NCBI GenBank assembly: GCA_017656255.1
Contig: JACDOE010000006.1
Span: 1-64,000 of the forward strand
Source of the DNA: Bacillaceae bacterium
GTDB taxonomy: Bacteria; Bacillota; Bacilli; JACDOE01
Length of the DNA stretch: 64,000 bases
Direction of reading: 5' to 3'
Positions 52,209 through 60,987 of the stretch are shown piece after piece. The translations under genes and the position numbers were made by a program. The first letter of the stretch is position 1. The number at the start of each line of letters is the position of its first letter. The notes beneath the pieces were generated by a model. The model saw only the letters and a program-made list of their open reading frames with translations, was not told where the DNA came from and made no database searches.

Positions 52209-53972
52209 ATGAGTAATTCCAAAGTCATAGTCGTAGGTGGTGGCCTGGCAGGTCTGATGGCTACCATTAAAATAGCTGAATCCGGAGTACCCGTTGACTT
52301 GTTCTCGTTAGTCCCGGTTAAACGTTCTCACTCCGTTTGTGCCCAGGGTGGTATTAACGGGGCTGTCAATACAAAAGGGGAAGGTGACTCTCCTTACGAA
52401 CATTTTGACGATACCGTGTACGGTGGTGACTTTCTGGCTAACCAGCCTCCGGTAAAAGCGATGTGTGATGCAGCACCGAGCATCATCTACATGCTGGACC
52501 GGATGGGGGTCATGTTCAACCGTACCCCGGAAGGGTTGATTGACTTCCGTCGTTTTGGTGGAACCAAACACCACAGAACGGCTTATGCCGGAGCAACGAC
52601 CGGACAGCAGCTCCTTTATGCGCTGGACGAGCAGGTACGCCGACACGAAGTAAACGGCCTGGTGAACAAATATGAACACTGGGAATTCCTTTCCATCGTT
52701 CAGGATGATGATGGCGTCTGCCGCGGTATTGTGGCACAGAATCTGCGCAATATGGAAATGAAGACTTTCCGTGCCGATGCTGTTATTCTGGCTACGGGCG
52801 GACCTGGAATCATTTTTGGTAAATCCACCAACTCGGTGATCAATACCGGAACAGCTGCATCGGCGGTTTACCAGCAGGGGGCTTACTATGCCAATGGTGA
52901 ATTTATTCAGATTCACCCCACTGCCATCCCCGGTGACGATAAACTAAGGTTGATGTCCGAGTCAGCACGCGGTGAAGGTGGGCGTGTCTGGACTTACAAA
53001 GACGGTAAACCGTGGTACTTCCTGGAGGAAAAATATCCGGCATACGGAAACCTGGTTCCCCGGGATATCGCCACCCGTGAAATTTTCCATGTCTGCGTTG
53101 ACCTGAAGCTGGGAATCAACGGTGAAAACATGGTCTATCTGGATCTGTCCCATAAAGATCCGAAGGAACTGGACGTCAAACTGGGCGGTATCATTGAGAT
53201 CTACGAGAAGTTTATGGGAGAAGACCCGCGTAAGATCCCGATGAAGATCTTCCCGGCGGTTCACTATTCCATGGGTGGACTGTGGGTTGATTTTGATCAG
53301 ATGACCAATATCCCCGGTCTGTTTGCGGCAGGGGAAGTGGATTATCAATATCACGGCGCGAATCGTCTCGGCGCTAACTCTCTCCTGTCATCTATCTTCG
53401 GAGGTATGGTGGCCGGACCGAAAGCGGTCGAATATATTAACGGACTTGAAAAATCTGCTGATGATATTTCCAGCACCTTCTTCGATAATCAGCTGAAAAA
53501 AGAAGAAGAGAAGTATCAAAATATCCTGAAGATGGACGGAACTGAAAATGCGTACGTGATCCACAAGGAACTGGGTGAGTGGATGACTGATAACGTGACG
53601 GTTGTACGCTACAATGACCGTCTGAAGAAAACGGATGAAAAGATTCAGGAACTGATGGAACGCTATCAAAATATCAACATTAATGATACGCTGAACTGGA
53701 GCAACCAGGGAGCATCCTTTACGCGTCAACTGTGGAACATGCTGCAACTGGCACGCGTCATTACACTGGGTGCACTGAACCGGAATGAAAGCCGCGGTGC
53801 TCACTATAAACCGGAATTTCCGGAGCGTAATGATGAGGAATGGTTGAAAACGACCAAGGCCAAATTTAATGCGAGCAACAATGGTCCTGACTTTGAATAC
53901 GAAGATGTTGATGTGTCGTTGATCAAACCAAGACCGCGTCGTTATGATGTGGACAAGAAGGGAGCGAAGTAA
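52209..53972 (+). CDS. sdhA: Succinate dehydrogenase flavoprotein subunit
   Basis: A 587-residue FAD subunit that oxidises succinate to fumarate. The dinucleotide motif VVGGGLAGLMATIK is at the start, and the flavinylation-region His lies in KRSHSVCAQGGINGAVN. Active-site blocks are RTAYAGATTGQQ, HPTAIPG and ARGEGGRVW. The C-terminal ESRGAHYKPEFPERND is typical. ATG after GGGGAGTGAG, 25 bases after sdhC. Confidence 0.95.
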   Translation: MSNSKVIVVGGGLAGLMATIKIAESGVPVDLFSLVPVKRSHSVCAQGGINGAVNTKGEGDSPYEHFDDTVYGGDFLANQPPVKAMCDAAPSIIYMLDRMGVMFNRTPEGLIDFRRFGGTKHHRTAYAGATTGQQLLYALDEQVRRHEVNGLVNKYEHWEFLSIVQDDDGVCRGIVAQNLRNMEMKTFRADAVILATGGPGIIFGKSTNSVINTGTAASAVYQQGAYYANGEFIQIHPTAIPGDDKLRLMSESARGEGGRVWTYKDGKPWYFLEEKYPAYGNLVPRDIATREIFHVCVDLKLGINGENMVYLDLSHKDPKELDVKLGGIIEIYEKFMGEDPRKIPMKIFPAVHYSMGGLWVDFDQMTNIPGLFAAGEVDYQYHGANRLGANSLLSSIFGGMVAGPKAVEYINGLEKSADDISSTFFDNQLKKEEEKYQNILKMDGTENAYVIHKELGEWMTDNVTVVRYNDRLKKTDEKIQELMERYQNININDTLNWSNQGASFTRQLWNMLQLARVITLGALNRNESRGAHYKPEFPERNDEEWLKTTKAKFNASNNGPDFEYEDVDVSLIKPRPRRYDVDKKGAK

Positions 53973-53974
53973 TC

Positions 53975-54724
53975 ATGGCGGAACGTGAAATTCATCTCAT
54001 TATTACTCGCCAGGATGGTCCCGATAACGCCCCTTATCAGGAAGAGTTCAAACTGCCGTATCGTCCGAATATGAACATCATCGGCTGTTTGATGGAAATT
54101 CAGCGTAATCCTGTTAATGCGAAAGGTGAGAAAACAAAACCGGTTGTCTGGGAATCCAACTGTCTGGAAGAAGTCTGCGGTGCCTGCTCCATGGTCATTA
54201 ACGGCAAACCGCGCCAGGCATGTACGGCACTTGTGGACAAGCTGGAACAGCCGATCCGGGTTGAACCGATGAGCACGTTCCCGGTTATTCGGGACCTGAT
54301 TATCGATCGTAACCGGATGTTTGATGCAATGAAACGTATCAAGGGCTGGATTCCGATTGACGGAACCTATGATCTGGGACCGGGTCCCCGTATGCCGGAA
54401 GTGGAACGCCAGAAAGCTTATGAATTATCCAAATGTATGACCTGCGGGGTCTGCCTGGAAGCCTGTCCGAATGTAAATGACAAATCACCGTTTATCGGAC
54501 CGTTTGCCATTTCACTGGTAAGGCTCTACAACAGCCATCCGACCGGTGCCATGAATAAGCACGAAAGACTGGAAGCGTTAATGGGAGAAGGGGGCATCAC
54601 CGACTGCGGAAACTCTCAAAACTGTGTCCAGTCCTGTCCGAAAGGAATCCCGTTGACCACTTCCATCGCCCATATGAACAAAGAAACGACACTGCATGGA
54701 TTTAAGAAATTCTTTACGTCTTAA
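53975..54724 (+). CDS. sdhB: Succinate dehydrogenase iron-sulfur subunit
   Basis: A 249-residue Fe-S protein linking the flavin to the haem anchor. Cysteines for the [2Fe-2S] cluster are in SNCLEEVCGACSMVINGK and PRQACTALV. The [4Fe-4S] and [3Fe-4S] cluster ligands are in CMTCGVCLEACPN and NCVQSCPKGIPL. ATG two bases after the sdhA stop, with GGAGCGAAG before it. A terminator follows. Confidence 0.95.
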   Translation: MAEREIHLIITRQDGPDNAPYQEEFKLPYRPNMNIIGCLMEIQRNPVNAKGEKTKPVVWESNCLEEVCGACSMVINGKPRQACTALVDKLEQPIRVEPMSTFPVIRDLIIDRNRMFDAMKRIKGWIPIDGTYDLGPGPRMPEVERQKAYELSKCMTCGVCLEACPNVNDKSPFIGPFAISLVRLYNSHPTGAMNKHERLEALMGEGGITDCGNSQNCVQSCPKGIPLTTSIAHMNKETTLHGFKKFFTS

Positions 54725-54745
54725 TCCGTATCGGAGAGAATATCG

Positions 54746-54783
54746 AATCCGCCTTCCGGAATAGGGAGGCGGATTTTCTTTTC
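54746..54783 (+). terminator. Terminator of sdhCAB
   Basis: AATCCGCCTTCC and GGGAGGCGGATT form a 12-base stem with one G-U or mismatch and a short loop, followed by TTCTTTT. Confidence 0.85.
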
Positions 54784-54829
54784 CATATTTACGCGTTAGA
54801 GTAAAAAGTGATAAGATGTTATTATAAAA

Positions 54830-54847
54830 TGAATGAGTATTCAGTCA
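54830..54847 (+). promoter_or_regulatory. FadR-type operator before the metallo-hydrolase gene
   Basis: TGAATGAGTATTCAGTCA matches 16 of 18 positions of the Bacillus FadR consensus TGAATGAMTANTCATTCA. A TATAAA -10-like box lies directly upstream (54824-54829), so binding would block transcription. Confidence 0.6.
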
Positions 54848-54868
54848 TTAATGAAATGAGGTAACGAT

Positions 54869-55714
54869 ATGGTTGAGGTCTTCGATCATGGTCCCGTGAA
54901 GGTCTGGCACATTAAATTTAAAATACTCGGACAGTTTTTTCAGTCCTGTGTTTACCTGCTGGACGGTCTGTTAATTGATACCGGTCCGGCACGGTTTCAA
55001 AATCAATTAAGCTCATTTTACCGGGAACACGGCGTGGAACAGGTGGTCCTGACCCATCATCATGAAGATCACAGTGGAACAGCAGGCTGGATAGCCCGAA
55101 ACATGAATATTCCGATATACGCCCATCGGGCGGGATTGCAAAATCTGGCATCCCCTGCGAAATTGCCCTTTTATCGGAAAAAAGTATGGGGCAACTGTGA
55201 ACCGGTTCAGGCCCTCCCTATGTCCGACGAAGTTGAAACAGAACGTTTTCGTCTTTCGGTCATTTATTCTCCGGGGCACAGTCATGATCATGTGGCATTA
55301 CTGGATGCCGATAACGGCAGGCTATTTGCAGGGGACCTCTTTCTGGGTCGCAGGATCAAATATATTCTGAGGCATGAGAATGTACCTGTTCTGATTCGTT
55401 CCCTTGAAACTGTGCTGAAGCAGGATTTCGACACGCTATTTTGCGGGCACAGTGGCGTTGTTCTTAGTGGAAAGCAGGCGTTAAAATCGAAGTATGATTA
55501 TTTGACAGAACTGCGTGAACAGGTTCGCTCACTTCGAAGTCAGGGATATTCGATAGGGGCGATCAATCGCAGGCTGTTTGGGTTCAATCTGTTTCAGGAA
55601 GTTTTTACGGGTGGGGAAGCCTCCTCCCGCCACATCGTTCGTTCCATTTTACAAGATGATGAAGAACCGAATATTACAGACAAAGGAGAACACATGCATG
55701 GTCATCACGTTTGA
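54869..55714 (+). CDS. Metallo-beta-lactamase-fold hydrolase
   Basis: A 281-residue MBL-fold protein. The metal-binding signature THHHEDHSGTAGW is near residue 62, followed by YSPGHSHDHV (third-motif His), FAGDLFLG (bridging Asp) and FCGHSG (last His). Domain positions 1-210 are the hydrolase, and the last 70 residues look like a helical DNA- or substrate-binding extension. The upstream FadR-like operator suggests a role in fatty-acid or acyl-thioester metabolism (thioesterase or lactonase), but this is inference. ATG after TGAGGTAACG. Confidence 0.82.
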   Translation: MVEVFDHGPVKVWHIKFKILGQFFQSCVYLLDGLLIDTGPARFQNQLSSFYREHGVEQVVLTHHHEDHSGTAGWIARNMNIPIYAHRAGLQNLASPAKLPFYRKKVWGNCEPVQALPMSDEVETERFRLSVIYSPGHSHDHVALLDADNGRLFAGDLFLGRRIKYILRHENVPVLIRSLETVLKQDFDTLFCGHSGVVLSGKQALKSKYDYLTELREQVRSLRSQGYSIGAINRRLFGFNLFQEVFTGGEASSRHIVRSILQDDEEPNITDKGEHMHGHHV

Positions 55715-56408
55715 GAATCTGGTCAAAGCCCGTTTTATTCGAAGAATTAATCGGTTTATTGCGGAAGTTGAATTGGACTCACAACTCATACAGGTGCATG
55801 TCCCCAGTACGGGAAGGCTGGATACGGTATTAAAAGAAGGTTCCCCCTGTTACCTCAAACCCTCACCCAATCCAGCCCGAAAAACGCCGTATTCCATCTT
55901 TATAGTCGAGACCCCGGAATCCGCGGTGTGTATCGATGCCCTGGTGGCCAACCGATTTACTGATCTCTTGCTTCAGGAGGGGGTCGTTCCGGATATTGGG
56001 TCCGGAGAGATCCGAAAAGAGGTGAAAGCGGGAGGGAGCCGTTTTGATTTTGCCGTTCAGGATGAAGAACGGACACATCTGATTGAGGTGAAATCCGTCA
56101 ATATGGTCATGGACGGAACGGCCTGTTTTCCTGATGCTCCGACGGACCGGGGGACTCGTCATGTTCAGGAATTGATGGAATGGCAGAAAAAAGGGGATAT
56201 CCAGACCCATGTCATTTTTGTCGTTCAGCGCTCGGATGCAAAAAAATTTGCACCCTGTTCTCTGAGAGATCCTGCCTTTGCGAAAGCTGTCCAGCTGGCA
56301 TGGAAAGCAGGTACAAAGGTTCACGCCTGTTTGACAGAGGTGACACCCGAACAGATCTCGTTTGAGAAATGGATCCCTGTTGAGTTTGAGATGAAAAATG
56401 TTTCATAG
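55698..56408 (+). CDS. sfsA: SfsA family protein
   Basis: A 236-residue SfsA protein. The signature blocks are LVKARFIRRINRFIAEVEL, HVPSTGRL, ALVANRFT, GGSRFDFAV, LIEVKSVNMVMDG and FPDAPTDRGTRHVQEL. The fold has an OB-like N-domain and a nuclease-like C-domain with a PD-(D/E)XK-like Asp-Glu-Lys set (FDF...EVKS). E. coli SfsA binds DNA and was linked to maltose regulation, and other roles are unsettled. ATG 55698 follows AAAGGAG; it overlaps the MBL gene by 17 bases. The extension to 55578 is rejected. Confidence 0.87.
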   Translation: MVITFENLVKARFIRRINRFIAEVELDSQLIQVHVPSTGRLDTVLKEGSPCYLKPSPNPARKTPYSIFIVETPESAVCIDALVANRFTDLLLQEGVVPDIGSGEIRKEVKAGGSRFDFAVQDEERTHLIEVKSVNMVMDGTACFPDAPTDRGTRHVQELMEWQKKGDIQTHVIFVVQRSDAKKFAPCSLRDPAFAKAVQLAWKAGTKVHACLTEVTPEQISFEKWIPVEFEMKNVS

Positions 56409-56450
56409 AAGCATGAGAGACGGGAAAGGACTAAGAGGAGGAGATATGGA

Positions 56451-56945
56451 GTGGCCAGAGCAACCTTTATTCAACCCGATCCGGAAGCCTGGATTCGCAA
56501 ATTCCGTTTTGCAAGACCGATCCAGATCCGGTTCAGTGATACCGACATGCTGGGACACGTCAATAATGTCAAGTATTTCGCCTACTATGAACTGGGAAGA
56601 CTTGATTACATCAAAGAACTGGGGGCTGGGGACGATCTTTTTAACATGAGGGAAGGAAAATCGATCGTGACAGCTGATCTGGAATGTCATTATTTACGTC
56701 AGCTATTCTATGATCAAACGGTTGAGGTACGTGTTCGCACCGCTAAAATCGGACGCTCTTCCCTGGATCTGGAATATGCACTTGTCCTGTCTGATACCGG
56801 GGATCTGGTAGCAGCAGGAAGAGGCGCGCTGGTCCTGATCGATACAAAGACAGGACGGAGTCTTCCGATTCCTGAGGAGACGAAACAAAAGATTATCCGC
56901 TATGAAGATGAACAAGTTGAACAAAGCCAGATGATACGGGAGTGA
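56451..56945 (+). CDS. Acyl-CoA thioesterase (4HBT family)
   Basis: A 164-residue hot-dog-fold thioesterase. The catalytic region is RFSDTDMLGHVNNVKYFAYYE, with the Asp-x-x-GHVNN pattern of the 4-hydroxybenzoyl-CoA/YbgC type. It hydrolyses an acyl-CoA, chain length unknown. GTG 56451 follows AGAGGAGGAG at seven bases. It follows the FadR-site MBL and sfsA genes on the same strand, and may be in the same transcript. Confidence 0.85.
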   Translation: MARATFIQPDPEAWIRKFRFARPIQIRFSDTDMLGHVNNVKYFAYYELGRLDYIKELGAGDDLFNMREGKSIVTADLECHYLRQLFYDQTVEVRVRTAKIGRSSLDLEYALVLSDTGDLVAAGRGALVLIDTKTGRSLPIPEETKQKIIRYEDEQVEQSQMIRE

Positions 56946-56955
56946 AAACAACCAG

Positions 56956-57360
56956 GTGTTTTTTCATGGCATCAACTGGGAATATGTCATCAAGCAATAT
57001 CCCGTTTTATCTCCCCGGGCCAGTGTATGGGAAAAAGATGCAAAACAAATGGCTGATCGGAAACATCTGATTGAACAGTTTGGATTTGAACCGGTTCATT
57101 TGCTTGAATCGTGTCCCCCCGATTACCCGGCGTCCCGCTGTATCCGGGAATGTTTACACTACGGCGACCCTGTTTTCGCCTTTCAGATACTTCCCCTTCC
57201 ATTCTGGCAGCTCAGCCGGCATGAACGTGGTGTGCCGGCGCTGGACCTGCGCACCTGTCTATATATCGTGACCAACCGGGAGGTATACATCCCGGAAATC
57301 AAAACCGTTTTCCCGAAAAAGCCCGTCATATTTTTACGGAATTTGCCGGAATCTAATTAA
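56956..57360 (+). CDS. Hypothetical protein
   Basis: A 134-residue protein, GTG start with a weak site (CCAGG). It has aromatic- and Pro-rich segments (FGFEPVHLLESCPPDY; LPLPFWQLSRHERGVP) and ends TVFPKKPVIFLRNLPESN. Family not recognised. It lies 10 bases after the thioesterase gene, so it is likely co-transcribed. Confidence 0.5.
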   Translation: MFFHGINWEYVIKQYPVLSPRASVWEKDAKQMADRKHLIEQFGFEPVHLLESCPPDYPASRCIRECLHYGDPVFAFQILPLPFWQLSRHERGVPALDLRTCLYIVTNREVYIPEIKTVFPKKPVIFLRNLPESN

Positions 57361-57363
57361 AAC

Positions 57364-57392
57364 TTGTCGAAAATTGGAATATAGCGTATAAT
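57364..57392 (+). promoter_or_regulatory. SigA-type promoter of cheX
   Basis: TTGTCG (57364-57369), a 17-base spacer, TATAAT (57387-57392). The ATG at 57416 and the GTG at 57446 both lie downstream. Confidence 0.6.
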
Positions 57393-57445
57393 GGAAAAAT
57401 ATAGATTGGCATTCAATGGTAAAACAAAAGGCAGGTGTTCGATCC

Positions 57446-57910
57446 GTGGTCCAGGCAAATTATATCAACCCGTTTCTGGAATCGGCGCAAAATGTATTTG
57501 AACAGGTTTGTCAGGTTGCTCCCAAACGGGGTGATCTGGAGATACAGGATGTTAAGCTGGCAGAGAATCATATCTGGATAAAAATAGGTGTAACCGGGGA
57601 AATGCAGGGCAATATTATTTTCGGGCTTCATGAGCAGGTTGCTCTTCGGATTATTTCCGCCATGATGGGAGGTATGACCGTTACGGAAATTGATGAGGTC
57701 GGCAAGAGTGCCATTTCCGAACTAGGTAACATGATTTCCGGAAACGCGAGTACCATTCTCTACAACCAGGGCATTACAGTGGATATCTCCCCGCCGGAAA
57801 TGATGAGTTCCGAAGAGCACAAGCGGTACAAGGAACAAAAAGCGTTGACCGTCCCCATGGAACTTCAGGATATCGGAAAATTTCAAATTCAGGTGATTGT
57901 ACTCAGTTAA
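57446..57910 (+). CDS. cheX: CheX-type CheY-P phosphatase-like protein
   Basis: A 154-residue protein starting VQANYINPFLESAQNVFEQV, the CheX family opening. The phosphatase signature is ISELGNMISGNASTILYNQG near residue 100, with the Glu and Asn that act on phospho-CheY. No other chemotaxis gene is near, so its partner is elsewhere or is another response regulator. I favour GTG 57446 by comparison with CheX starts; ATG 57416 would add ten residues. Confidence 0.83.
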   Translation: MVQANYINPFLESAQNVFEQVCQVAPKRGDLEIQDVKLAENHIWIKIGVTGEMQGNIIFGLHEQVALRIISAMMGGMTVTEIDEVGKSAISELGNMISGNASTILYNQGITVDISPPEMMSSEEHKRYKEQKALTVPMELQDIGKFQIQVIVLS

Positions 57911-57940
57911 TCAAATTGGCAATGGTCTGTCAGGACACAG

Positions 57941-57969
57941 GTTTCGGGTTATTTCCCGGAACTTTTTTT
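57941..57969 (+). terminator. Terminator after cheX
   Basis: GTTTCGGG pairs with CCCGGAAC (one G-U pair), followed by TTTTTTTG. Confidence 0.75.
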
Positions 57970-57995
57970 GTTTACTGGCAACTATCAGCTTGTCT

Positions 57996-58001
57996 TATAA
58001 T
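57996..58001 (+). promoter_or_regulatory. -10 box upstream of the first enoyl-CoA hydratase
   Basis: TATAAT, 90 bases before the gene. The best -35 is TTTACT at a long spacing of 19, so the promoter is only probable. Confidence 0.4.
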
Positions 58002-58090
58002 AGAACCTTAATGTATGGTAAAATAAAGTCGTTCGTTTATAAAACGGTATATACATTTTTCATAATAAAAACAGGAAGGAGATAGGAAAC

Positions 58091-58873
58091 ATGTCAGAAT
58101 CAAACATTCTTTATGAAAAGGATGGACACCTGGCGATCGTTACCATCAATCGTCCGGAGAGCCTCAATTGTTTTGACTATCCGACTCTGAAACTTCTGGA
58201 AGAGACACTGGAAGAGATTCAAGTGGACCGGGAGGTCAGAGCGGTCATTTTTACCGGAGCCGGGAACAAAGCGTTCAGTGCCGGAGCCGATCTGAAAGAA
58301 CGCAGAACGTTGAACGAACAGCAGGTGCGCCGCAACGTAAGGAAAATCAGGGAAGTATTTAATAAAGTGGAACAGCTTCCCCAGCCCACTATTGCCGCGA
58401 TGAACGGGTATGCATTCGGAGGCGGATTTGAACTGGCTCTGGCCTGTGACTTCCGTTATGCCGTATCCGGAACCAAAATGGGACTGACGGAAGTCAGCCT
58501 GGCGATTATTCCCGGAGCCGGCGGTACACAGCGCTTGACCCGTCTCATCGGTCCGTCAAAAGCCAAAGAATTGATCCTGACGGCCCGCAAAATCACATCC
58601 GAAGAAGCTTATGAATACGGCATTTTGAATGGCGTGACAGAGCCTGAAACGCTGATGGATGCATGCAAAAAGCTGGCTGACGAGATTATGGAAAACGCGC
58701 CGCTTGCTGTGATTCAGGCAAAATATGCGATCAACTACGGCAGTGAAGTTGACATGCAGACCGGTCTGGCGATTGAAAGCAAGGCTTATGAAGTGATTAT
58801 TCCGACCAAAGACCGTCTGGAAGCCCTTCAGGCCTTCGCAGAAAAGAGAAAACCCAATTACAAAGGTGAATAA
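58091..58873 (+). CDS. Enoyl-CoA hydratase (crotonase family)
   Basis: A 260-residue crotonase. The oxyanion-hole loop KAFSAGADLKE and the GYAFGGGFELALACDFRYA motif are present. Both catalytic glutamates are at their usual places (GLTEVSLAIIPGAGGTQR and AKELILTARKI), so it should hydrate trans-2-enoyl-CoA. It opens a cluster of three crotonase genes with an EthD gene, an oxidoreductase and PaaX, but is separated from the next gene by a promoter. ATG after AGGAAGGAGAT. Confidence 0.88.
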   Translation: MSESNILYEKDGHLAIVTINRPESLNCFDYPTLKLLEETLEEIQVDREVRAVIFTGAGNKAFSAGADLKERRTLNEQQVRRNVRKIREVFNKVEQLPQPTIAAMNGYAFGGGFELALACDFRYAVSGTKMGLTEVSLAIIPGAGGTQRLTRLIGPSKAKELILTARKITSEEAYEYGILNGVTEPETLMDACKKLADEIMENAPLAVIQAKYAINYGSEVDMQTGLAIESKAYEVIIPTKDRLEALQAFAEKRKPNYKGE

Positions 58874-58902
58874 GACGGTCGGTCAATTTTCAGAATTTTT
58901 CA

Positions 58903-58931
58903 TTGACTGGTTATTTCATTAAAATTATAAT
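58903..58931 (+). promoter_or_regulatory. Strong SigA-type promoter of the paa-like operon
   Basis: TTGACT (58903-58908), a 17-base spacer, TATAAT (58926-58931). It lies 154 bases before the EthD-family gene. A leader of that length could hold the PaaX operator. Confidence 0.8.
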
Positions 58932-59084
58932 AACGTTAGAAAAACGGAACTCCTTTTTTGTGTTATACGATTGACAGGTGTTCGCTGCAATTCGAAAGGG
59001 AATTCTATGAATATGAGTTTTCCGTTAACCATTAGGATCAGGTGTCTGAAACACAATAATTGATGATAAAAAGGAGAGATTGAC

Positions 59085-59384
59085 ATGGTAAAACTGATTG
59101 CATTGTACAAACATCCGGAAGACAAAGAGGCGTTTGATCGCCATTATGAAGAAGTACACACGCCTCTGGCTGAAAAGATGCCGGGACTTGAAAAACTGGA
59201 AGTGACCCGCATTGTCGGCGCCCCCCAGGGCAAGAGCGAATATTACTTAATGGCTGAAATGTACTTCAAAGACCAGGATACGCTGAATAACGCCATGAAA
59301 TCTGAAGAAGGCATGGCTGCAGCAAAAGATCTGATGGGATTCGCCGGAAAAATCGTGTCCATGATGATAGGTGAGGTCAAGTGA
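59085..59384 (+). CDS. EthD family protein
   Basis: A 99-residue ferredoxin-like (dimeric alpha/beta-barrel) protein: VKLIALYKHPEDKEAFDRHY, HTPLAEKMPGLEKLEVTRIVG, and a C-terminal AAKDLMGFAGK helix. EthD proteins are small, often needed accessory or isomerase-like proteins of ether and aromatic degradation. ATG after AAAGGAGAG. Its stop overlaps the GTG of the next hydratase gene, so it is tied to acyl-CoA metabolism. Confidence 0.8.
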   Translation: MVKLIALYKHPEDKEAFDRHYEEVHTPLAEKMPGLEKLEVTRIVGAPQGKSEYYLMAEMYFKDQDTLNNAMKSEEGMAAAKDLMGFAGKIVSMMIGEVK

Positions 59385-60154
59385 GTCTGGAATTCATTCA
59401 GGTAGAGCGGGACGGTAAGGTGGGTCTGATCCGCCTGAACCGTCCTAAACAACTTAATGCTCTCAATTTGAAAATGGTCGATGAAATCGTGGAAACACTT
59501 GAAAGCATGGATGAAGATCCGGAAATTCGTGCCATCGTCATTACCGGTAATGAACAGGCTTTTGCTGCGGGGGCCGATATTGATGAGATGACCGAAGTGG
59601 ATTCCATTGACATGTTGCTTCGGGACCAGTTTCGAGTCTGGGACCGGATTGCCCTCGTGAGAAAACCGATCATTGCGGCAGTGAGCGGGTTTGCACTGGG
59701 AGGCGGCTGTGAGCTGGTCATGAATTGCGACATTGTCATCGCATCGGAAAGCGCACGTTTCGGACAACCTGAAGTGAACCTGGGTGTGATGCCGGGTGCG
59801 GGGGGAACCCAGCGCTTTACCAAAGCACTGGGCAAAGTGAAGGCGATGGAACTGCTTCTCACCGGTGAGAGCTTAACCGCTGAGGAAGCCCTGCATTACG
59901 GATTGATTAACCGGGTGGTCCCGGTGGAAGTTTATCTCGATGAAGCGATGAAATTGGCCAACAGGATTGTCGGCCAGCCTCCGATTGCGGTCAGGTTGAT
60001 TAAACAATCCGTTCTAAAAGCGATTGACCTTCCACTGGATGAAGGGCTTGATTTTGAACGGAAAAATTTCTATCTCCTCTTTTCCTCGGAAGATCAGAAG
60101 GAAGGAATGCGGGCATTTGCTCAAAAACGGAAACCTGATTTTAAAGGAAAATAA
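59381..60154 (+). CDS. Enoyl-CoA hydratase, PaaF-like
   Basis: A 257-residue crotonase. The AFAAGADIDEM oxyanion loop, GFALGGGCELVMNCDIVIA, ARFGQPEVNLGVMPGAGGTQ (first Glu) and KAMELLLTGE (second Glu) are intact. This is a competent hydratase like PaaF, which hydrates 2,3-dehydroadipyl-CoA, but short-chain enoyl-CoA is equally possible. The GTG start overlaps the EthD gene stop. Confidence 0.85.
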   Translation: MSLEFIQVERDGKVGLIRLNRPKQLNALNLKMVDEIVETLESMDEDPEIRAIVITGNEQAFAAGADIDEMTEVDSIDMLLRDQFRVWDRIALVRKPIIAAVSGFALGGGCELVMNCDIVIASESARFGQPEVNLGVMPGAGGTQRFTKALGKVKAMELLLTGESLTAEEALHYGLINRVVPVEVYLDEAMKLANRIVGQPPIAVRLIKQSVLKAIDLPLDEGLDFERKNFYLLFSSEDQKEGMRAFAQKRKPDFKGK

Positions 60155-60175
60155 AGAAACAGGAGGCATACTTCC

Positions 60176-60952
60176 ATGTACGAAACCATCAAATATGAGG
60201 TAGAGCAGGGCATTTGCCGGATCATTCTGAATCGGCCGGATGTGCTCAACTCCTTCAATGCGAAAATGAATAAAGAAGTCACCGATGCCTTTAAACAGGC
60301 GGGGAAAGACCCGGACGTGCGCGTGATTGTACTAACCGGGGAAGGACGTGCTTTTTCTGCCGGTGAAGACCTGGCCAATGTACAGGGAGATGATTTCAGT
60401 TACGGAGATACGCTTCGTAAACGATACAATCCGATGATCAAACAAATTGCCAGTACGGAAAAACCGGTTATAGCCGCCATCAATGGTGTAGCGGCAGGAG
60501 CAGGAGCCAGTGCCGCTCTGGCCTGTGACTTCCGTATCGCAACCCGCAAAGCCAGCATCATCATGGCATTTGTTAACATCGGTCTGGTTCCCGATTCCGG
60601 AGCCATGTACTATCTCCCCCGGCTAGTAGGCATGTCCAAAGCCATTGAAATGGCTTATCTGGGGGACAAGGTAACTGCCGATGAAGCGCACCGGATCGGT
60701 TTGGTCAATGCCGTAGCGGACGAAGATCACTTTGAAGAAGAAGTCAACAGGCTGGCTACTCGCCTGGCTCATTCCGCTACCAAAGCCATCGGCCTGATTA
60801 AACGCGCCCTTTATCACAATATGGAAGTGGGACTGGAAGATGCGCTGGAATATGAAGCATACTGCCAGGAGATTGCAGGAAATACGGAAGATCACAAAGA
60901 AGGCGTCGATGCCTTTTTCAACAAACGGAAACCGGAATTTAAAGGAAGATAA
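60176..60952 (+). CDS. Enoyl-CoA hydratase/isomerase, PaaG-like
   Basis: A 258-residue crotonase. The segment IIMAFVNIGLVPDSGAMYYL carries Asp in place of the usual hydratase glutamate, typical of PaaG. PaaG isomerises ring 1,2-epoxyphenylacetyl-CoA to the oxepin and later shifts a double bond. AFSAGEDLANVQ and AAGAGASAALACDFRIA are the remaining family marks. ATG after AGGAGGC, 22 bases after the PaaF-like gene. Confidence 0.83.
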   Translation: MYETIKYEVEQGICRIILNRPDVLNSFNAKMNKEVTDAFKQAGKDPDVRVIVLTGEGRAFSAGEDLANVQGDDFSYGDTLRKRYNPMIKQIASTEKPVIAAINGVAAGAGASAALACDFRIATRKASIIMAFVNIGLVPDSGAMYYLPRLVGMSKAIEMAYLGDKVTADEAHRIGLVNAVADEDHFEEEVNRLATRLAHSATKAIGLIKRALYHNMEVGLEDALEYEAYCQEIAGNTEDHKEGVDAFFNKRKPEFKGR

Positions 60953-60987
60953 AGGTTATATTCTTGATAACTGAAAGGAAGTCCGAC

